A stretch of DNA of 64,000 bases from Luminiphilus syltensis NOR5-1B (GTDB lineage Bacteria; Pseudomonadota; Gammaproteobacteria; Pseudomonadales; Halieaceae), in NCBI RefSeq assembly GCF_000158175.1, contig NZ_DS999411.1, positions 2,277,784 to 2,341,783 of the forward strand. The letters run 5' to 3'. The notes below the pieces were generated by a model. The model searched no databases, was not told the DNA's origin, and worked only from the letters and a program-made list of their open reading frames with translations. How positions within the stretch are numbered: the first letter of the stretch is position 1; every line of letters starts with the position of its first letter. The translations under genes were made by a program, and so were the position numbers. Of this stretch, positions 42,953 to 52,781 are shown one piece after another.

Positions 42953-45555
42953 GAGACGGAGTACCGCAAACGATTTTTCGTAAAGACTACCGGGCACCGG
43001 ATTTTTCGGTGGAACAGATTGACCTCTATTTTGATATTCGCGCAGGTTACACCACGGTACGCGCCACCCTGGATATGGTCAGAGCCGTGCCTGGGCACGC
43101 GCCACTGGTCCTCGATGGTGTTGAATTGGTGCTTGAATCGGTGGCCATCGATGGGGTGTCACTCGCCGAATCTGACTATTCCGTCACGCCTGAGACACTG
43201 GTAATTTCGAAGGTTCCGGATCGGTTCAAGCTCGAGACTCAGGTTCGGATCGCGCCCGAGACCAATACCTCGCTCGAGGGTCTCTATCGCTCCCAGAGCA
43301 GTTACAGCACGCAATGCGAGGCCGAAGGCTTTCGCAAGATCACGTATTATCCTGATCGCCCCGACGTGCTCGCGCTGTTTAATGTGACGATTGAAGCGGA
43401 CCGGGAAGCCTGCCCGGTGCTTCTCAGTAACGGTAATTTGATCGACAGTGGTGTCCTGGATAATAGACGACACCGGGCGGTGTGGCAGGATCCGTGGCCC
43501 AAGCCCAGCTATCTTTTTGCGCTGGTGGCGGGTGATCTTGCCTGTGTCGAAGACACCTTTGTCACACGGTCGGGAAAGCCCGTGGCGTTACGCGTTTATG
43601 TCGAAGAAAAAGACCGCGACTTTTGTGCCCATGCCATCGAGTCGCTGAAACGATCAATGCGCTGGGATGAGGAAGTCTACGGTCTTGAGTACGATCTCGA
43701 GCTGTTCAACATTGTTGCCGTTGATGACTTCAATATGGGCGCGATGGAAAACAAGAGCCTCAATATCTTCAATACTTCGTGTGTTCTCGCGAGTCCGGAC
43801 ATCACTACGGACGCGGGTTATCAACGTATCGAATCGATTGTGGCCCACGAATATTTCCACAATTTTTCCGGCAATCGGGTGACCTGCCGCGATTGGTTCC
43901 AGTTATCGCTGAAAGAGGGTTTTACGGTCTTTCGCGACGCGGAATTCACCTCGGACATGCATTCTCGCGGCGTGAAGCGCGTTGAAGATGTCGCTTTTCT
44001 CAGAGCGCATCAATTTGCGGAAGACGCCGGACCGCTCGCGCACCCCGTTCGACCCGACTCCTTCATCGAGATTTCCAACTTCTACACAACCACGGTGTAC
44101 GAGAAGGGCGCCGAGGTGGTCAGAATGCTGCACACCTTGCTTGGCGCCGAGGTATTCCAAAGGGGCGCCACCCATTATTTTGAAACCTATGACGGGCAGG
44201 CCGTCACCTGTGATGATTTTGTAGATGCGATGGAAGTGGCATCGGGGCGTGATCTCTCTCAATTTCGTCGCTGGTATTCCCAACCCGGGACACCGTTGCT
44301 GACTGTAACGGGAGATTACGACGGCGATTCGTCACGCTACCGTCTCACCGTTGAACAGAGTAATCCAGCCGTGGGGGTCGCCTCCGAGGTGGGGCCGCTG
44401 CATATGCCATTGGCGCTCGGTCTGGTGGTCGATGGAGCGCCGATGACGATGCCCTCCGGCGCCACGACAGCCGTGGTGGAACTCACCGAGCCGCGGCAAA
44501 CGTTTGTCTTCGACGGAGTTGAGAGTGAGCCTGTGCCCGCGTTACTGCGGGGCTTCTCTGCACCGGTGCGAGTGTCTCCCGAGCCGGATATCGACCAACT
44601 CCGCGTGCTCATGGCGGCCGATGACGACCCCTTCGTCCGCTGGGACGCGGCCCAGAGTTATGCGGCACAGTTAATGGAAGCCACGGTCGCAGACGACGAA
44701 TCGGAGAGCGCTTTCCTCGATGCTTACGGTCAGGTCATGGCGTCCGACCTTGATCCCGCCATGAAGGCGCAGACCTTGATCCTGCCGAGTGAGGATTATC
44801 TCGCTGATCGGGCGGCGCAGCGTGGGCTGGTCGATGTTCACAGTATTCATGAGCGCAGAGAGCGGTTGAAGCAAATGATTGCGCGATCATTCGCAGAGGA
44901 ATGGAGCGAGTGGTTTGCTCGTTATGCGGTAACGGCGGCTTACGAGCCTTCCGCTGAACAGATCGGTCATCGGGCATTGCGGCATCTCGCTGCAGATTAT
45001 CTCTGCTACACCGATGCTATCGATTTGGAGTTCGCCGAACACCTATACGCCCACGCCGACAATCTTACCGATCGTCTCGCCGCTGCACGCTGCCTCATCA
45101 ATCATGGTAGTGACCTCCAGCGCGAGCGCATGGTCGAGCGCTTTTATGAGGACTGGAAGCAGCAGGCCCTCGTCGTTAACGCGTGGCTGAGTCTGCAGGC
45201 AACTCGACCCCATGACGACGCCGTTGAAACGGTCGCTCAGCTGCGCAATCATCCCGCCTTTGATTGGCGCAATCCCAATAAGTTGCGGTCGCTGGTAGGG
45301 GCGATGGCAGGCCGCAATGCCATCGCATTCCACCGGGCCGACGGGGCGGGGTATACACTGCTGACCGATACGGTCATCGCTATTCAAAAAGCGAACCCCC
45401 AGATGGCTGCGGGTATGCTCTCGCCGCTGACGCGATTCCGTCGCTATGCCCACGGAGTCGACCTCATGCGAGGCCAGCTTGAGCGTGTGGCCGCGATTGA
45501 CGATTTATCGAGGGACGTTTTTGAGGTGGTGCAGCGCACACTCGATGGCCATTGA
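42949..45555 (+). CDS. pepN: Aminopeptidase N (M1 family)
   Basis: Zinc aminopeptidase of 868 residues removing N-terminal residues from peptides in the cytoplasm. Exopeptidase motif GAMEN at 264-268, zinc motif H300-E-x-x-H304 in VAHEYFHNFSGNRV with the third ligand E323 in LKEGFTVFRD. The C-terminal helical domain is full length. The ATG overlaps the DUF2797 stop. Identification is firm. Confidence 0.97.
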   Translation: MRDGVPQTIFRKDYRAPDFSVEQIDLYFDIRAGYTTVRATLDMVRAVPGHAPLVLDGVELVLESVAIDGVSLAESDYSVTPETLVISKVPDRFKLETQVRIAPETNTSLEGLYRSQSSYSTQCEAEGFRKITYYPDRPDVLALFNVTIEADREACPVLLSNGNLIDSGVLDNRRHRAVWQDPWPKPSYLFALVAGDLACVEDTFVTRSGKPVALRVYVEEKDRDFCAHAIESLKRSMRWDEEVYGLEYDLELFNIVAVDDFNMGAMENKSLNIFNTSCVLASPDITTDAGYQRIESIVAHEYFHNFSGNRVTCRDWFQLSLKEGFTVFRDAEFTSDMHSRGVKRVEDVAFLRAHQFAEDAGPLAHPVRPDSFIEISNFYTTTVYEKGAEVVRMLHTLLGAEVFQRGATHYFETYDGQAVTCDDFVDAMEVASGRDLSQFRRWYSQPGTPLLTVTGDYDGDSSRYRLTVEQSNPAVGVASEVGPLHMPLALGLVVDGAPMTMPSGATTAVVELTEPRQTFVFDGVESEPVPALLRGFSAPVRVSPEPDIDQLRVLMAADDDPFVRWDAAQSYAAQLMEATVADDESESAFLDAYGQVMASDLDPAMKAQTLILPSEDYLADRAAQRGLVDVHSIHERRERLKQMIARSFAEEWSEWFARYAVTAAYEPSAEQIGHRALRHLAADYLCYTDAIDLEFAEHLYAHADNLTDRLAAARCLINHGSDLQRERMVERFYEDWKQQALVVNAWLSLQATRPHDDAVETVAQLRNHPAFDWRNPNKLRSLVGAMAGRNAIAFHRADGAGYTLLTDTVIAIQKANPQMAAGMLSPLTRFRRYAHGVDLMRGQLERVAAIDDLSRDVFEVVQRTLDGH

Positions 45556-45622
45556 TCCCCGCGTGAGCCGCACCGAATTCGCTGCTTTACGGTAACCCCT
45601 GTGTTTTTAGCTGCGCTCTAAG

Positions 45623-47254
45623 TCAGGTGGGATAAAGGCTGTAGCGTGAATCCGAACCGTTATCTGCGGGTGCTCTTTCGTCACGGATCGCCGCGAAGAG
45701 CGCTTGTCCGCTCCAGTCGTCGTCGCCAACTCGGTAGAGTGCCGCATCCAGCGCCCGCAGCTGCTCCTGAACGTTAGGGGAGCAGCGTCGACCCACTTCG
45801 GCAAGCGTCGCCGGCGCGCCATCGCCAAAGTGATCCTGACTCCATTTCAGTACCGCGGTGCGTGCGGCCTGCGTGTCATTGTTTTGGCATGCCAGGCGCA
45901 GCGCCACCAGGTTTTGTTTTGGGGTGGGGCGTGTTTTGGCGCCGGGGTTAGGCGTGGTTTTGTGCAGGTAGACAACCCATGCGCCCAACAGTAACACCAG
46001 GAACCAACCCGCGGCGGCAACGCCCTGCCACAGCAGCGTTGTGTTTTCTGCCGTTTCAGTCACTGAGGCTGCACCTTCGGTGCCGGTGGGTGTTTGGCCT
46101 GCCGGCCCCGCCACGGAGACCGATCGGCCAGGTAGACGCGCTATCTCCATTTGATCGGTCTCGGTATTCCACCAGGGGAGTTCGATCGCCGGGAGCTGCC
46201 ATGATCCTGTATCGGTGCTGACCAGTGCCTCACTTTGTACGCGGAAGCCTTCAATCCCGCCGGTTACCTCGCGATCATCGATGGTTTCGGTGTCCGGGTA
46301 GAAACGTAGACCGGGGGGGGGACTGGTGTCTCCGAAACTGGTCAGCGGCGGAATCTGGCTGCCCTGTAGTCCGCGGGCGACGATCTCGATCGTACGGGTG
46401 GTCGAGTCGCCCACCGAGAGGCTTCCCGGATTGCTCGACCAGTTTTCCCTGAGCTCGAGTGCGCTCGCGGGTAGCCAGACGTCTCCGGTAAACGCGGTGG
46501 GTACGGGCTTGACGGCCACCCTAATCGGGGTGGTCTCAAGCAGCGTTCGATTACCGAGTCTGGCCCCCAGAAGTGATCGTCCCGGAATCAGCTCCCGGCC
46601 GCTGAAAGTGATCGGGGGAATCTCCAGCGAACCACTTTTTTGCGGGAAGATGGCGTAACGCAACTCGGTAACCTGCCACAGTCGTCCGCTTTGACGACGT
46701 TGAAACGAGCGTTGCTCGAGTTGCTCCACCACGGCGTCGGGAATGTTCAATTCCGATACGGTACGGGCATCGAGATTGACCGACTGCGCGAGGGTCACGG
46801 TCAGTATGACCTGCTGCTGGACATAAGCCTCGTCGAGATCGACCTGGGCACTAAACTGCACCCGCGCGTCATCGGTAGCTGTGACCTGTCGCGGCTTGAC
46901 CTTGATGGCAATAGGGGTGGTTTGCCGTCCCCCTGCGCTAAATGAGGGGATGACCATCAGCCCTTCGCGCAGGGGTTCCATTTCAATTTCCAGCGTGCGT
47001 ATGACGCTACCACTGCCATTGATCAAGCTGGCGTTTGTGGAGCTGGAGCGCTGCAACAACACAAAGTTTGCAGAGAGCGGGGTCAGGTCGACATCGTCGG
47101 GATCTTCACCATCATCGCCGCGCAGAGTCAGTCGAAGTGTCTCACCGAGAGCAACCTCGCGACGGTCGACTTCTGCTGATAATCTCGCATCCACGGGAGC
47201 GGTGACAAGAATAAGCAGCAGAACCACTAAGCCCTTACCAGCGAATATCTTCAT
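45623..47254 (-). CDS. batD: BatD-like membrane-anchored protein
   Basis: Last gene of the moxR-bat cluster, 543 residues. Signal peptide MKIFAGKGLVVLLLILVTAPVDA, a large beta-rich periplasmic part with repeated Ig-like segments (for example RLSAEVDRREVALGETLRL), then one membrane helix near residue 415-435 (LLWQGVAAAGWFLVLLLGAW) and a cytoplasmic tail. The ATG at 47254 is preferred because it gives the signal peptide and follows GGTGAAG inside the end of the batB/C gene, which it overlaps by 20 bp. Role inferred from the operon: envelope stress/aerotolerance complex. Confidence 0.88.
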   Translation of the reverse strand: MKIFAGKGLVVLLLILVTAPVDARLSAEVDRREVALGETLRLTLRGDDGEDPDDVDLTPLSANFVLLQRSSSTNASLINGSGSVIRTLEIEMEPLREGLMVIPSFSAGGRQTTPIAIKVKPRQVTATDDARVQFSAQVDLDEAYVQQQVILTVTLAQSVNLDARTVSELNIPDAVVEQLEQRSFQRRQSGRLWQVTELRYAIFPQKSGSLEIPPITFSGRELIPGRSLLGARLGNRTLLETTPIRVAVKPVPTAFTGDVWLPASALELRENWSSNPGSLSVGDSTTRTIEIVARGLQGSQIPPLTSFGDTSPPPGLRFYPDTETIDDREVTGGIEGFRVQSEALVSTDTGSWQLPAIELPWWNTETDQMEIARLPGRSVSVAGPAGQTPTGTEGAASVTETAENTTLLWQGVAAAGWFLVLLLGAWVVYLHKTTPNPGAKTRPTPKQNLVALRLACQNNDTQAARTAVLKWSQDHFGDGAPATLAEVGRRCSPNVQEQLRALDAALYRVGDDDWSGQALFAAIRDERAPADNGSDSRYSLYPT

Positions 47255-49130
47255 CGGGTTCTTCACCATTCCTGAGTCGTTTAATCGTTTCGTAACGAAA
47301 TTTATTGCGCAACAAACCTGAGGGGTCGTCAGGGACGCGTCGCAACCACTGTTCCAAAGCCTGCTGTTCTTCCAGCGCTTCATCAAAGCGCGTCATTTGC
47401 GCCTGGGTCTGGCGCTCGAGTTCAGCGCGCATATCGTCGGATTGCTCGGCGGCGCGCGCATTCTGGGTATTGGCCTCAGCGCGTTCCTCATCCTGCGAAT
47501 CGGCGTCGCTCGGGTCTTGTCCCGAATCCCCGGATGACTCTTCCTGCTGCCCGTCAGACTGTTGCGACTGGGAATTATCGGCCGAGGGGTCAGCTTCAGA
47601 TTCACCCTCCTGGCCCTGTTGTTCGTTGTTGCCCTCGGTCCCCGCTTCCTGCTCACCGGATTCGGGCTGCTGCTGCGACTGCTCGCTGTCGTCGCCGCTA
47701 TCACCGTCCTGTCCCTGTTCCTGTTCCTGATTCTGGCCCTGCTGTTGCTGTTCTTCTTGTTGTTTCAGTAGTTGTTCGACGATATCGCGATTCTTCAGGG
47801 CGTCGGGTGCATCGGGATGTAGGGCGAGGCTTTTGTCATAGGCGGCGATGGCACCGGGAAAATCGCCTGCGTTGGCGAGGGCGTTGCCGAGGTTGTAGAA
47901 ATCATCGGCATTGTCCCCGTTGCCAAAGCGTTCGGCGGCTGCCTCATAATCCTCTGCTTCATAGTGTGCCGCAGCCTTCCATTGCTCGTTGGCAAATAGA
48001 TTTGCCGCACGCTCGGCGTCACCGGATTGCAGCGCCCGCTGACCCTGCTGATCGGCAGTGAGCCACCAGTTACTGAGATCGACCGCCTGGGCGGGTGTAG
48101 GGTTGATCAACGCAGTGGCGACAAGCGCGAGCGGGGCCAATTGCAGTAAGCCGCGCCTGAATAGGGGCAGGGTGCCTGCCAGCAGCAAGAAGATCAGCCA
48201 GTATCCCTGATCCTCCCAGGTGTCGGTTCGGCGGTCCAATGCAATATTGTTCTCGGATTCGAGAGGGGATAATGCGGTCAGGTAGTCGAGATCGCTGTCG
48301 TCGAGTGCGACATCGGAATACCTGCCGTCCAGTTCCGTCGCGATTTGGCGAAGTGCTCCAGCATCGAGGGTGGGAACGACAATCTCACCCGACTGGTCAC
48401 GGACAAAGCCACTGTTTGGCCGTGGGATCGGTGCTCCCGTTGCGGTGCCAACGCCCAGGATCGACAGGCGGGCGCCTTGGTCCGAGAGGAGGCTTCTGGT
48501 GCGTTCCGTGTCGAGTTTGGGGATCTCATCGGTAATGAGTAGCAGTGTGCCGCTACTCATTCCGGCAGCGCCGAGCAGTTCCGCGGCTTTCTCGATCGCG
48601 CTTCCCGCATCGGATCCGGGAAGCGGCATGATGTCGGGGGACAGAACGGGGAGCAGATTCTCGATGGTTCGCACGTCATCGGTGAGTGGCGCGACCACAT
48701 GGGCATCGCCCGCATAGGCGACCAACCCGGTGAGGCCTTCGGTGCGCCGATCCAATAGATCGAGAATCTTCTGACGGGCCCGCTGCGCCCGACTGGGTTG
48801 TACATCAGCGGCCAGCATTGACGCGCTGAGGTCGAGGATAACCACGACCGCGTTCGCGCGTTGATAGACGGGGACATCCACTTTTTGGGTACTCGGTCCC
48901 GCGATGGCCACTACCGCGATAAGCAGCAGCACTGTAATCACCGGATTCTTCCAGCGCTGGTGTGTCTGGCGTGTCTGATCGAGAACAAAGGGCAAGAGCT
49001 CGGGTGCAATGACCTTGCTCCAGGAACCCGCTTCGGTGCGTGCCCGCCAGAGCAGGCCGGCACCGAGGATCGCCGGGAGTATCAGCCATAACGCCTGTGG
49101 CCTTAGTACGGTGATAGTCTCAGCGAGCAC
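47235..49130 (-). CDS. VWA-TPR fusion protein (BatB fused to BatC)
   Basis: A 631-residue protein joining what are separate BatB and BatC in some bacteria. First part: membrane helices, a von Willebrand A domain with MIDAS DLSASM, and a further helix (YWLIFLLLAGTLPLF). Second part: TPR units (FYNLGNALANAGDFPGAIAAYDKSLALHPDAPD), then a long Gln/Glu/Asp/Ser low-complexity region (about 47490-47770) and a conserved RRVPDDPSGLLRNKF end. The GTG at 49130 follows GGGAGC and overlaps the batA stop. Upstream codons in frame lie within batA. Expected to act with BatA and BatD at the inner membrane. Confidence 0.87.
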   Translation of the reverse strand: MLAETITVLRPQALWLILPAILGAGLLWRARTEAGSWSKVIAPELLPFVLDQTRQTHQRWKNPVITVLLLIAVVAIAGPSTQKVDVPVYQRANAVVVILDLSASMLAADVQPSRAQRARQKILDLLDRRTEGLTGLVAYAGDAHVVAPLTDDVRTIENLLPVLSPDIMPLPGSDAGSAIEKAAELLGAAGMSSGTLLLITDEIPKLDTERTRSLLSDQGARLSILGVGTATGAPIPRPNSGFVRDQSGEIVVPTLDAGALRQIATELDGRYSDVALDDSDLDYLTALSPLESENNIALDRRTDTWEDQGYWLIFLLLAGTLPLFRRGLLQLAPLALVATALINPTPAQAVDLSNWWLTADQQGQRALQSGDAERAANLFANEQWKAAAHYEAEDYEAAAERFGNGDNADDFYNLGNALANAGDFPGAIAAYDKSLALHPDAPDALKNRDIVEQLLKQQEEQQQQGQNQEQEQGQDGDSGDDSEQSQQQPESGEQEAGTEGNNEQQGQEGESEADPSADNSQSQQSDGQQEESSGDSGQDPSDADSQDEERAEANTQNARAAEQSDDMRAELERQTQAQMTRFDEALEEQQALEQWLRRVPDDPSGLLRNKFRYETIKRLRNGEEPDEDIRW

Positions 49131-50106
49131 CGGCGATGCTCCCGAAGTTAGGGCGTGAACGCCATAAAATACTGGCCAACGCGAGCGCCAATGCGGCGGA
49201 GAGTGGCAGATAGCCCAGTGCTCGCTTGGGTCGGAATGTGCTGGTGTTTTGCTCGATGGGTTCCAGCTGATCGACCACGCCATAGATCGATTGCAGCTCC
49301 GCGGGGTTTCGGGCCCGGAAGTACTCGCCTCCGGTAGCCTCGGCGATGGCATTGAGCAGGGCTTCGTCGACCTCGCCGGACCCGCCGGCTCTGGCACCGA
49401 TACGGCGGCTGATACCGATGGTATAGACCTTGATGCCGGACTCAGCCGCCAGTGCGGTGGCCTCCATCGGGTCGACGGTGCTCGCGGTGTCCTGCCCGTC
49501 GGTCAGTAGTATCAGTACCCGGGACTCGGCCGGCCGCTCCCGGAGTCTTTTTATTGCCAGCCCCAGCGCATCTCCGATCGCCGTATCCTCGCCGGCGAAA
49601 CCGAGTTGCGCCTCCCGAATAAACCGCGTCACCGTCGCCGTATCGAAGGTCAGCGGCGCCTGTACATAGGCGCGTGTACCGAACAGAATCAGCCCCACCC
49701 GATCACCTACCCGCTGGGAAGTAAAGTCTGAGGCGATTGCCTTTACCGCTTCTATCCGCGAAACCAGCCGCGCGCCCACCTGCATATCTTCGATTTGCAT
49801 GCTGCCCGACAAATCGATGGCGAGCATCAGGTCGCGACCGCTACTGGGCAGCTCAATCGGATCGCCCACCCACTGTGGTCGTGATAATGCCAGTACCAGC
49901 AATAGCCAGATTGCCCACAGAATCCACAGCGCCGCTGACGGGCGATTACTGAGTCGACCGGTGCCCCGCTTAAGCACCTGCCAGCGGCTGGCGAAGGGGG
50001 CTCGGAGTGCGCCTTCATCGGCGGCGTTCTCACCCGCCCTAAACAGGCGAACAATGATAGGGAGGGGCAGCGCCACGAACACCCAGGGCCACAAGATCTC
50101 AAACAT
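49120..50106 (-). CDS. batA: BatA-like VWA-domain membrane protein
   Basis: A 328-residue protein with membrane helices near residues 5-22 and 58-75, a VWA domain and a C-terminal helix. The metal-ion-dependent adhesion site is complete: D98-L-S-G-S in IDLSGSM, threonine in GEDTAIGD and LTDGQDTAS. Order and overlaps (8 bp with DUF4381 upstream, 11 bp with batB/C downstream) place it in the moxR operon. Confidence 0.9.
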   Translation of the reverse strand: MFEILWPWVFVALPLPIIVRLFRAGENAADEGALRAPFASRWQVLKRGTGRLSNRPSAALWILWAIWLLLVLALSRPQWVGDPIELPSSGRDLMLAIDLSGSMQIEDMQVGARLVSRIEAVKAIASDFTSQRVGDRVGLILFGTRAYVQAPLTFDTATVTRFIREAQLGFAGEDTAIGDALGLAIKRLRERPAESRVLILLTDGQDTASTVDPMEATALAAESGIKVYTIGISRRIGARAGGSGEVDEALLNAIAEATGGEYFRARNPAELQSIYGVVDQLEPIEQNTSTFRPKRALGYLPLSAALALALASILWRSRPNFGSIAGAR

Positions 50107-50557
50107 GGGCAGCCTTGTGCGACTTCAGCCAGCGCACACCGGCGTTAACCAGCGCGGGGTCCGCAGGCCTGGCCTCTTCTTCGTAAATGCTCGCCAGTGC
50201 CGCCAGCTCGACCGACTCGATCTTGTTGCAGGAGCGCGACAGAAAGTCGATCCAGGAGGAACCCGACAATGGCGCGACCTTATCCCGGGGAAACGCCTGC
50301 AGCGCGGCGGCCTTCAACAGGCGGTTAATGCTCGCTGTGGTCAGTGTTTGCGTCGATTCAAGCTGTCGCAGCTGCTTGATTGCCGCTCGCCGGTAGGCGG
50401 TTTGCCGGCGATGCCGTCGCCATAGCCAAACCAGCGTGCTTATACTGACAACCAGGAGTAACGACACCACCCACCATCCCACCGCGGGGGGCCACCAGCC
50501 GATAGCTTCCGGGCTGCGCAGGGGTTCGAGGTCGGCCAGGAGTTCCTCGGGGTTCAT
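50099..50557 (-). CDS. DUF4381-family membrane protein
   Basis: A 152-residue protein with one central helix (VGWWVVSLLLVVSISTLVWLW, about residues 27-46), then a basic stretch RRHRRQTAYRRAAIKQLRQLE. Typical small gene between the DUF58 and batA genes in proteobacterial moxR clusters. Start overlaps the DUF58 stop by 4 bp and its end overlaps batA. Function unknown. Confidence 0.87.
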   Translation of the reverse strand: MNPEELLADLEPLRSPEAIGWWPPAVGWWVVSLLLVVSISTLVWLWRRHRRQTAYRRAAIKQLRQLESTQTLTTASINRLLKAAALQAFPRDKVAPLSGSSWIDFLSRSCNKIESVELAALASIYEEEARPADPALVNAGVRWLKSHKAAHV

Positions 50558-51480
50558 CGGTCGGGGAACACCCGTTGCAAGGCGGGCAGGGTCGGGTCGA
50601 TGGTGCTCAGCTCAAGCAGCGGTATTCTTAACCCCTGCAGGGATGAGACCAGCTGTTGGTGACGGTCTCGGGCGTCTTCGGAAAACCGCCGTCTTAGTTG
50701 GGCATCGGCCGTATTGAGTGCAGTTTTGGTATTGCCATCGGTAACCACGTAGCGACCGGCTACCGGCAATTCCTGCTCCAGAGGGTCACCAATCCGGATG
50801 GCCGTGACCTGTGTGCGACGGACCAGGTGGCGGAGCCCCTCGAGCAGGGAGTCACCCTCTGTGGCGTCAAAATCACTGATAATAAAGGTGTGACTCCCGG
50901 GGCGCGCAATGCGTGAGAGCTGCCGTATGTGGTCTGCCAGGTCCTGCCCTCCTGTGCCAACGGAAGAGGGTTGCCCGTAGGCGTGAAGATGGCCAATCAT
51001 CGCCAGAACACTGTTCCGGGACCGTCGTGGCCGCACGTCGTCGAAGTGGTGATCATCAAAAACCATACCCCCGACGCGCTCACCGCGGTCCAGGCCCGAC
51101 CACAGGAGCAGGGACGCCGCATGGGCAGCTTGCACCGACTTGAAGCAGGTGCGTGAGCCGAACTTCATTGTCTGGCGTTGATCGACGGCGACCAGTACGG
51201 GTCGCTCGCGTTCTTCGTGGAACAGTTTGGTGTGGGCGGTGCCTGAGCGCGCGGTAACCCGCCAGTCAATCGAGCGTACGTCATCGCCTGCCGCGTACTG
51301 GCGTACTTCATCAAACTCGACCCCTCGGCCTCGCTGGTTGGATCGTTTTGAGCCGGCGAGGTGCGCCAGTGTGCGACCCCCTGCGGTGACATTGATAAAT
51401 CGCGCGGCGAATCGCAGGGCGATGAGGTCTGCCACCTCTGCCAGCGCGCCGCGTGGAGCTTGATCGACCCTGGGGTGCAT
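50554..51480 (-). CDS. DUF58 protein of the MoxR operon
   Basis: A 308-residue soluble protein. GRGVEFDEVRQYAAGDDVRSIDWRVTAR (given here as the GxEFDxxRxYxxGDDVRxIDW signature) is diagnostic of DUF58. The C-terminal half is VWA-like, with VAVDQRQTMKFGS. The ATG at 51480 (MHPRVDQ) lies 7 bp behind the moxR stop; the reading frame extends further up into moxR. Partner of the MoxR ATPase in most genomes, with an unproven chaperone role. Confidence 0.92.
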   Translation of the reverse strand: MHPRVDQAPRGALAEVADLIALRFAARFINVTAGGRTLAHLAGSKRSNQRGRGVEFDEVRQYAAGDDVRSIDWRVTARSGTAHTKLFHEERERPVLVAVDQRQTMKFGSRTCFKSVQAAHAASLLLWSGLDRGERVGGMVFDDHHFDDVRPRRSRNSVLAMIGHLHAYGQPSSVGTGGQDLADHIRQLSRIARPGSHTFIISDFDATEGDSLLEGLRHLVRRTQVTAIRIGDPLEQELPVAGRYVVTDGNTKTALNTADAQLRRRFSEDARDRHQQLVSSLQGLRIPLLELSTIDPTLPALQRVFPDR

Positions 51481-51487
51481 CAGCCCA

Positions 51488-52444
51488 TTAACCGACAGGT
51501 ACTTGCTCGAGTAATCGGGCGACCGCGGCATCTCGGGTGACACCGGCGGCCTCCGCTTCAAACGAAATAATCAGGCGGTGCTTGAGGCAGTCCGGCGCTA
51601 CCAGCTGCACATCGTCCGGGCTTACGTAATCCCGGCCGTGGAGAAAGGCACTGGCCCGGGCGCAGCGATCCAGCGCGATGGTGGCGCGGGGGCTGGCACC
51701 GTACTCGAGCCAGCTGGACAATTCGCCATCGTAGGCGCCCGGTTCTCGTGTTGCCATGACCAGCTGGACGATGTACTCCTCGACCGCCGGCGCCATGTGG
51801 AGCCCGAGTACTGCTTTTCGCGCTTCGATGATGGCGGCCTGCGACAACTCGGCGGGGGTATCGAGGACGTCCCCACTGGCCTCATCCCGCACCAGGCGAA
51901 GAATGGCCATCTCCGCCGCGGCGTCTGGGTAGGACACGTTGACCTGCATTAGGAAGCGGTCTAACTGGGCCTCGGGTAGCGGGTAGGTGCCTTCCTGCTC
52001 GATGGGGTTTTGTGTTGCCATTACCAGAAACAGCGGCGGTAAGGGGTAGGTGCGGCTGCCGATACTGACCTGGCGCTCGGCCATGGCTTCGAGCAGGGCG
52101 GATTGTACCTTCGCGGGTGCTCGATTGATTTCGTCGGCCAAAATCAGATTGTTGAATATCGGGCCCTCCTGAAACTCGAAGGTTCCCTGCTGTGGGCGAA
52201 AGATATCGGTACCCGTAATGTCGCCCGGCAGGAGGTCCGGCGTAAACTGGATGCGGTGGAAGCTGCCCTCAATGCCGTCGGCCATTTGCTTGATTGCACG
52301 GGTTTTCGCCAGTCCCGGTGCCCCCTCTACCAGAAGGTGACCGTCGGCGAGCAGCGCAATGAGGAGTTTGTGGATCAAATCCTGCTGGCCAATGATCTGG
52401 CTGTCGAGCCAGCGTTCCAGTTGTTGCAATGGTTCGTGATTCAC
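51488..52444 (-). CDS. MoxR-family AAA+ ATPase
   Basis: A 318-residue AAA+ ATPase. Walker A GAPGLAKT at residues 41-48, Walker B LILADEINRAPAKVQSALLEAM, sensor-1 LVMATQNPIEQEGTYPLPEAQLDRF. Heads the cluster with DUF58, DUF4381, batA, batB/C and batD. Proposed to remodel or insert metal into partner proteins together with the VWA proteins. The start at 52444 begins the conserved MNHEPLQQLERWL segment. Confidence 0.94.
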   Translation of the reverse strand: MNHEPLQQLERWLDSQIIGQQDLIHKLLIALLADGHLLVEGAPGLAKTRAIKQMADGIEGSFHRIQFTPDLLPGDITGTDIFRPQQGTFEFQEGPIFNNLILADEINRAPAKVQSALLEAMAERQVSIGSRTYPLPPLFLVMATQNPIEQEGTYPLPEAQLDRFLMQVNVSYPDAAAEMAILRLVRDEASGDVLDTPAELSQAAIIEARKAVLGLHMAPAVEEYIVQLVMATREPGAYDGELSSWLEYGASPRATIALDRCARASAFLHGRDYVSPDDVQLVAPDCLKHRLIISFEAEAAGVTRDAAVARLLEQVPVG

Positions 52445-52491
52445 AGAAAAACCCAGTGGAGGTGTCCGGTAACTATGGTGCCTTTTCGGAC

Positions 52492-52523
52492 AAAAACAAC
52501 CCCGCCCGAGTTCCCGGGCAGGG
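52492..52523 (-). terminator. Rho-independent terminator of rmf
   Basis: On the leftward strand a 9-bp GC-rich stem (52515-52523 with 52500-52508, one G-T pair) with a 6-base loop is followed by TTGTTTTT. It lies between the rmf stop and the moxR start, so it should separate rmf from the bat operon. Confidence 0.8.
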
Positions 52524-52577
52524 TGCCTGAATAATCAAAAGTGTGGGTGATTGGTGCCTGTCGGCACCGTTGTCAGA

Positions 52578-52781
52578 TCAGAAGCCTGACAATTTGTGGC
52601 AAGCGGTGGCGCCGTTCAGTCCGTCCCATTGGTCGGTGCGTCCCTCCCGCCAGCCCATCAGCCAGTTTTCCCGATGCAGACCATCGGAATGGGGGCAGAG
52701 CTCGCTGCTCTTTCGAGTCAGGCCGGCCTGGTAACCGCGCTCGTAGGCGCGTTGATTCATATCTCGCTTGTGTCGCTTCAT
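52578..52781 (-). CDS. rmf: Ribosome modulation factor
   Basis: A 67-residue basic protein that dimerises ribosomes into inactive 100S particles in stationary phase. MKRHKRDMNQRAYERGYQAG followed by ELCPH and WLMGWREGRTDQ matches E. coli RMF (MKRQKRD...RGYQAG...GGWREA) closely, with a C-terminal extension of about a dozen residues. The ATG at 52781 follows GGAGAG. Own terminator downstream. Confidence 0.95.
   Translation of the reverse strand: MKRHKRDMNQRAYERGYQAGLTRKSSELCPHSDGLHRENWLMGWREGRTDQWDGLNGATACHKLSGF

Noticed and set aside
47490-47770. Repeat array or CRISPR-like region
   Set aside because: The repetitiveness comes from Gln/Glu/Asp/Ser codons in the BatB/C tail, without regular repeat-spacer units.
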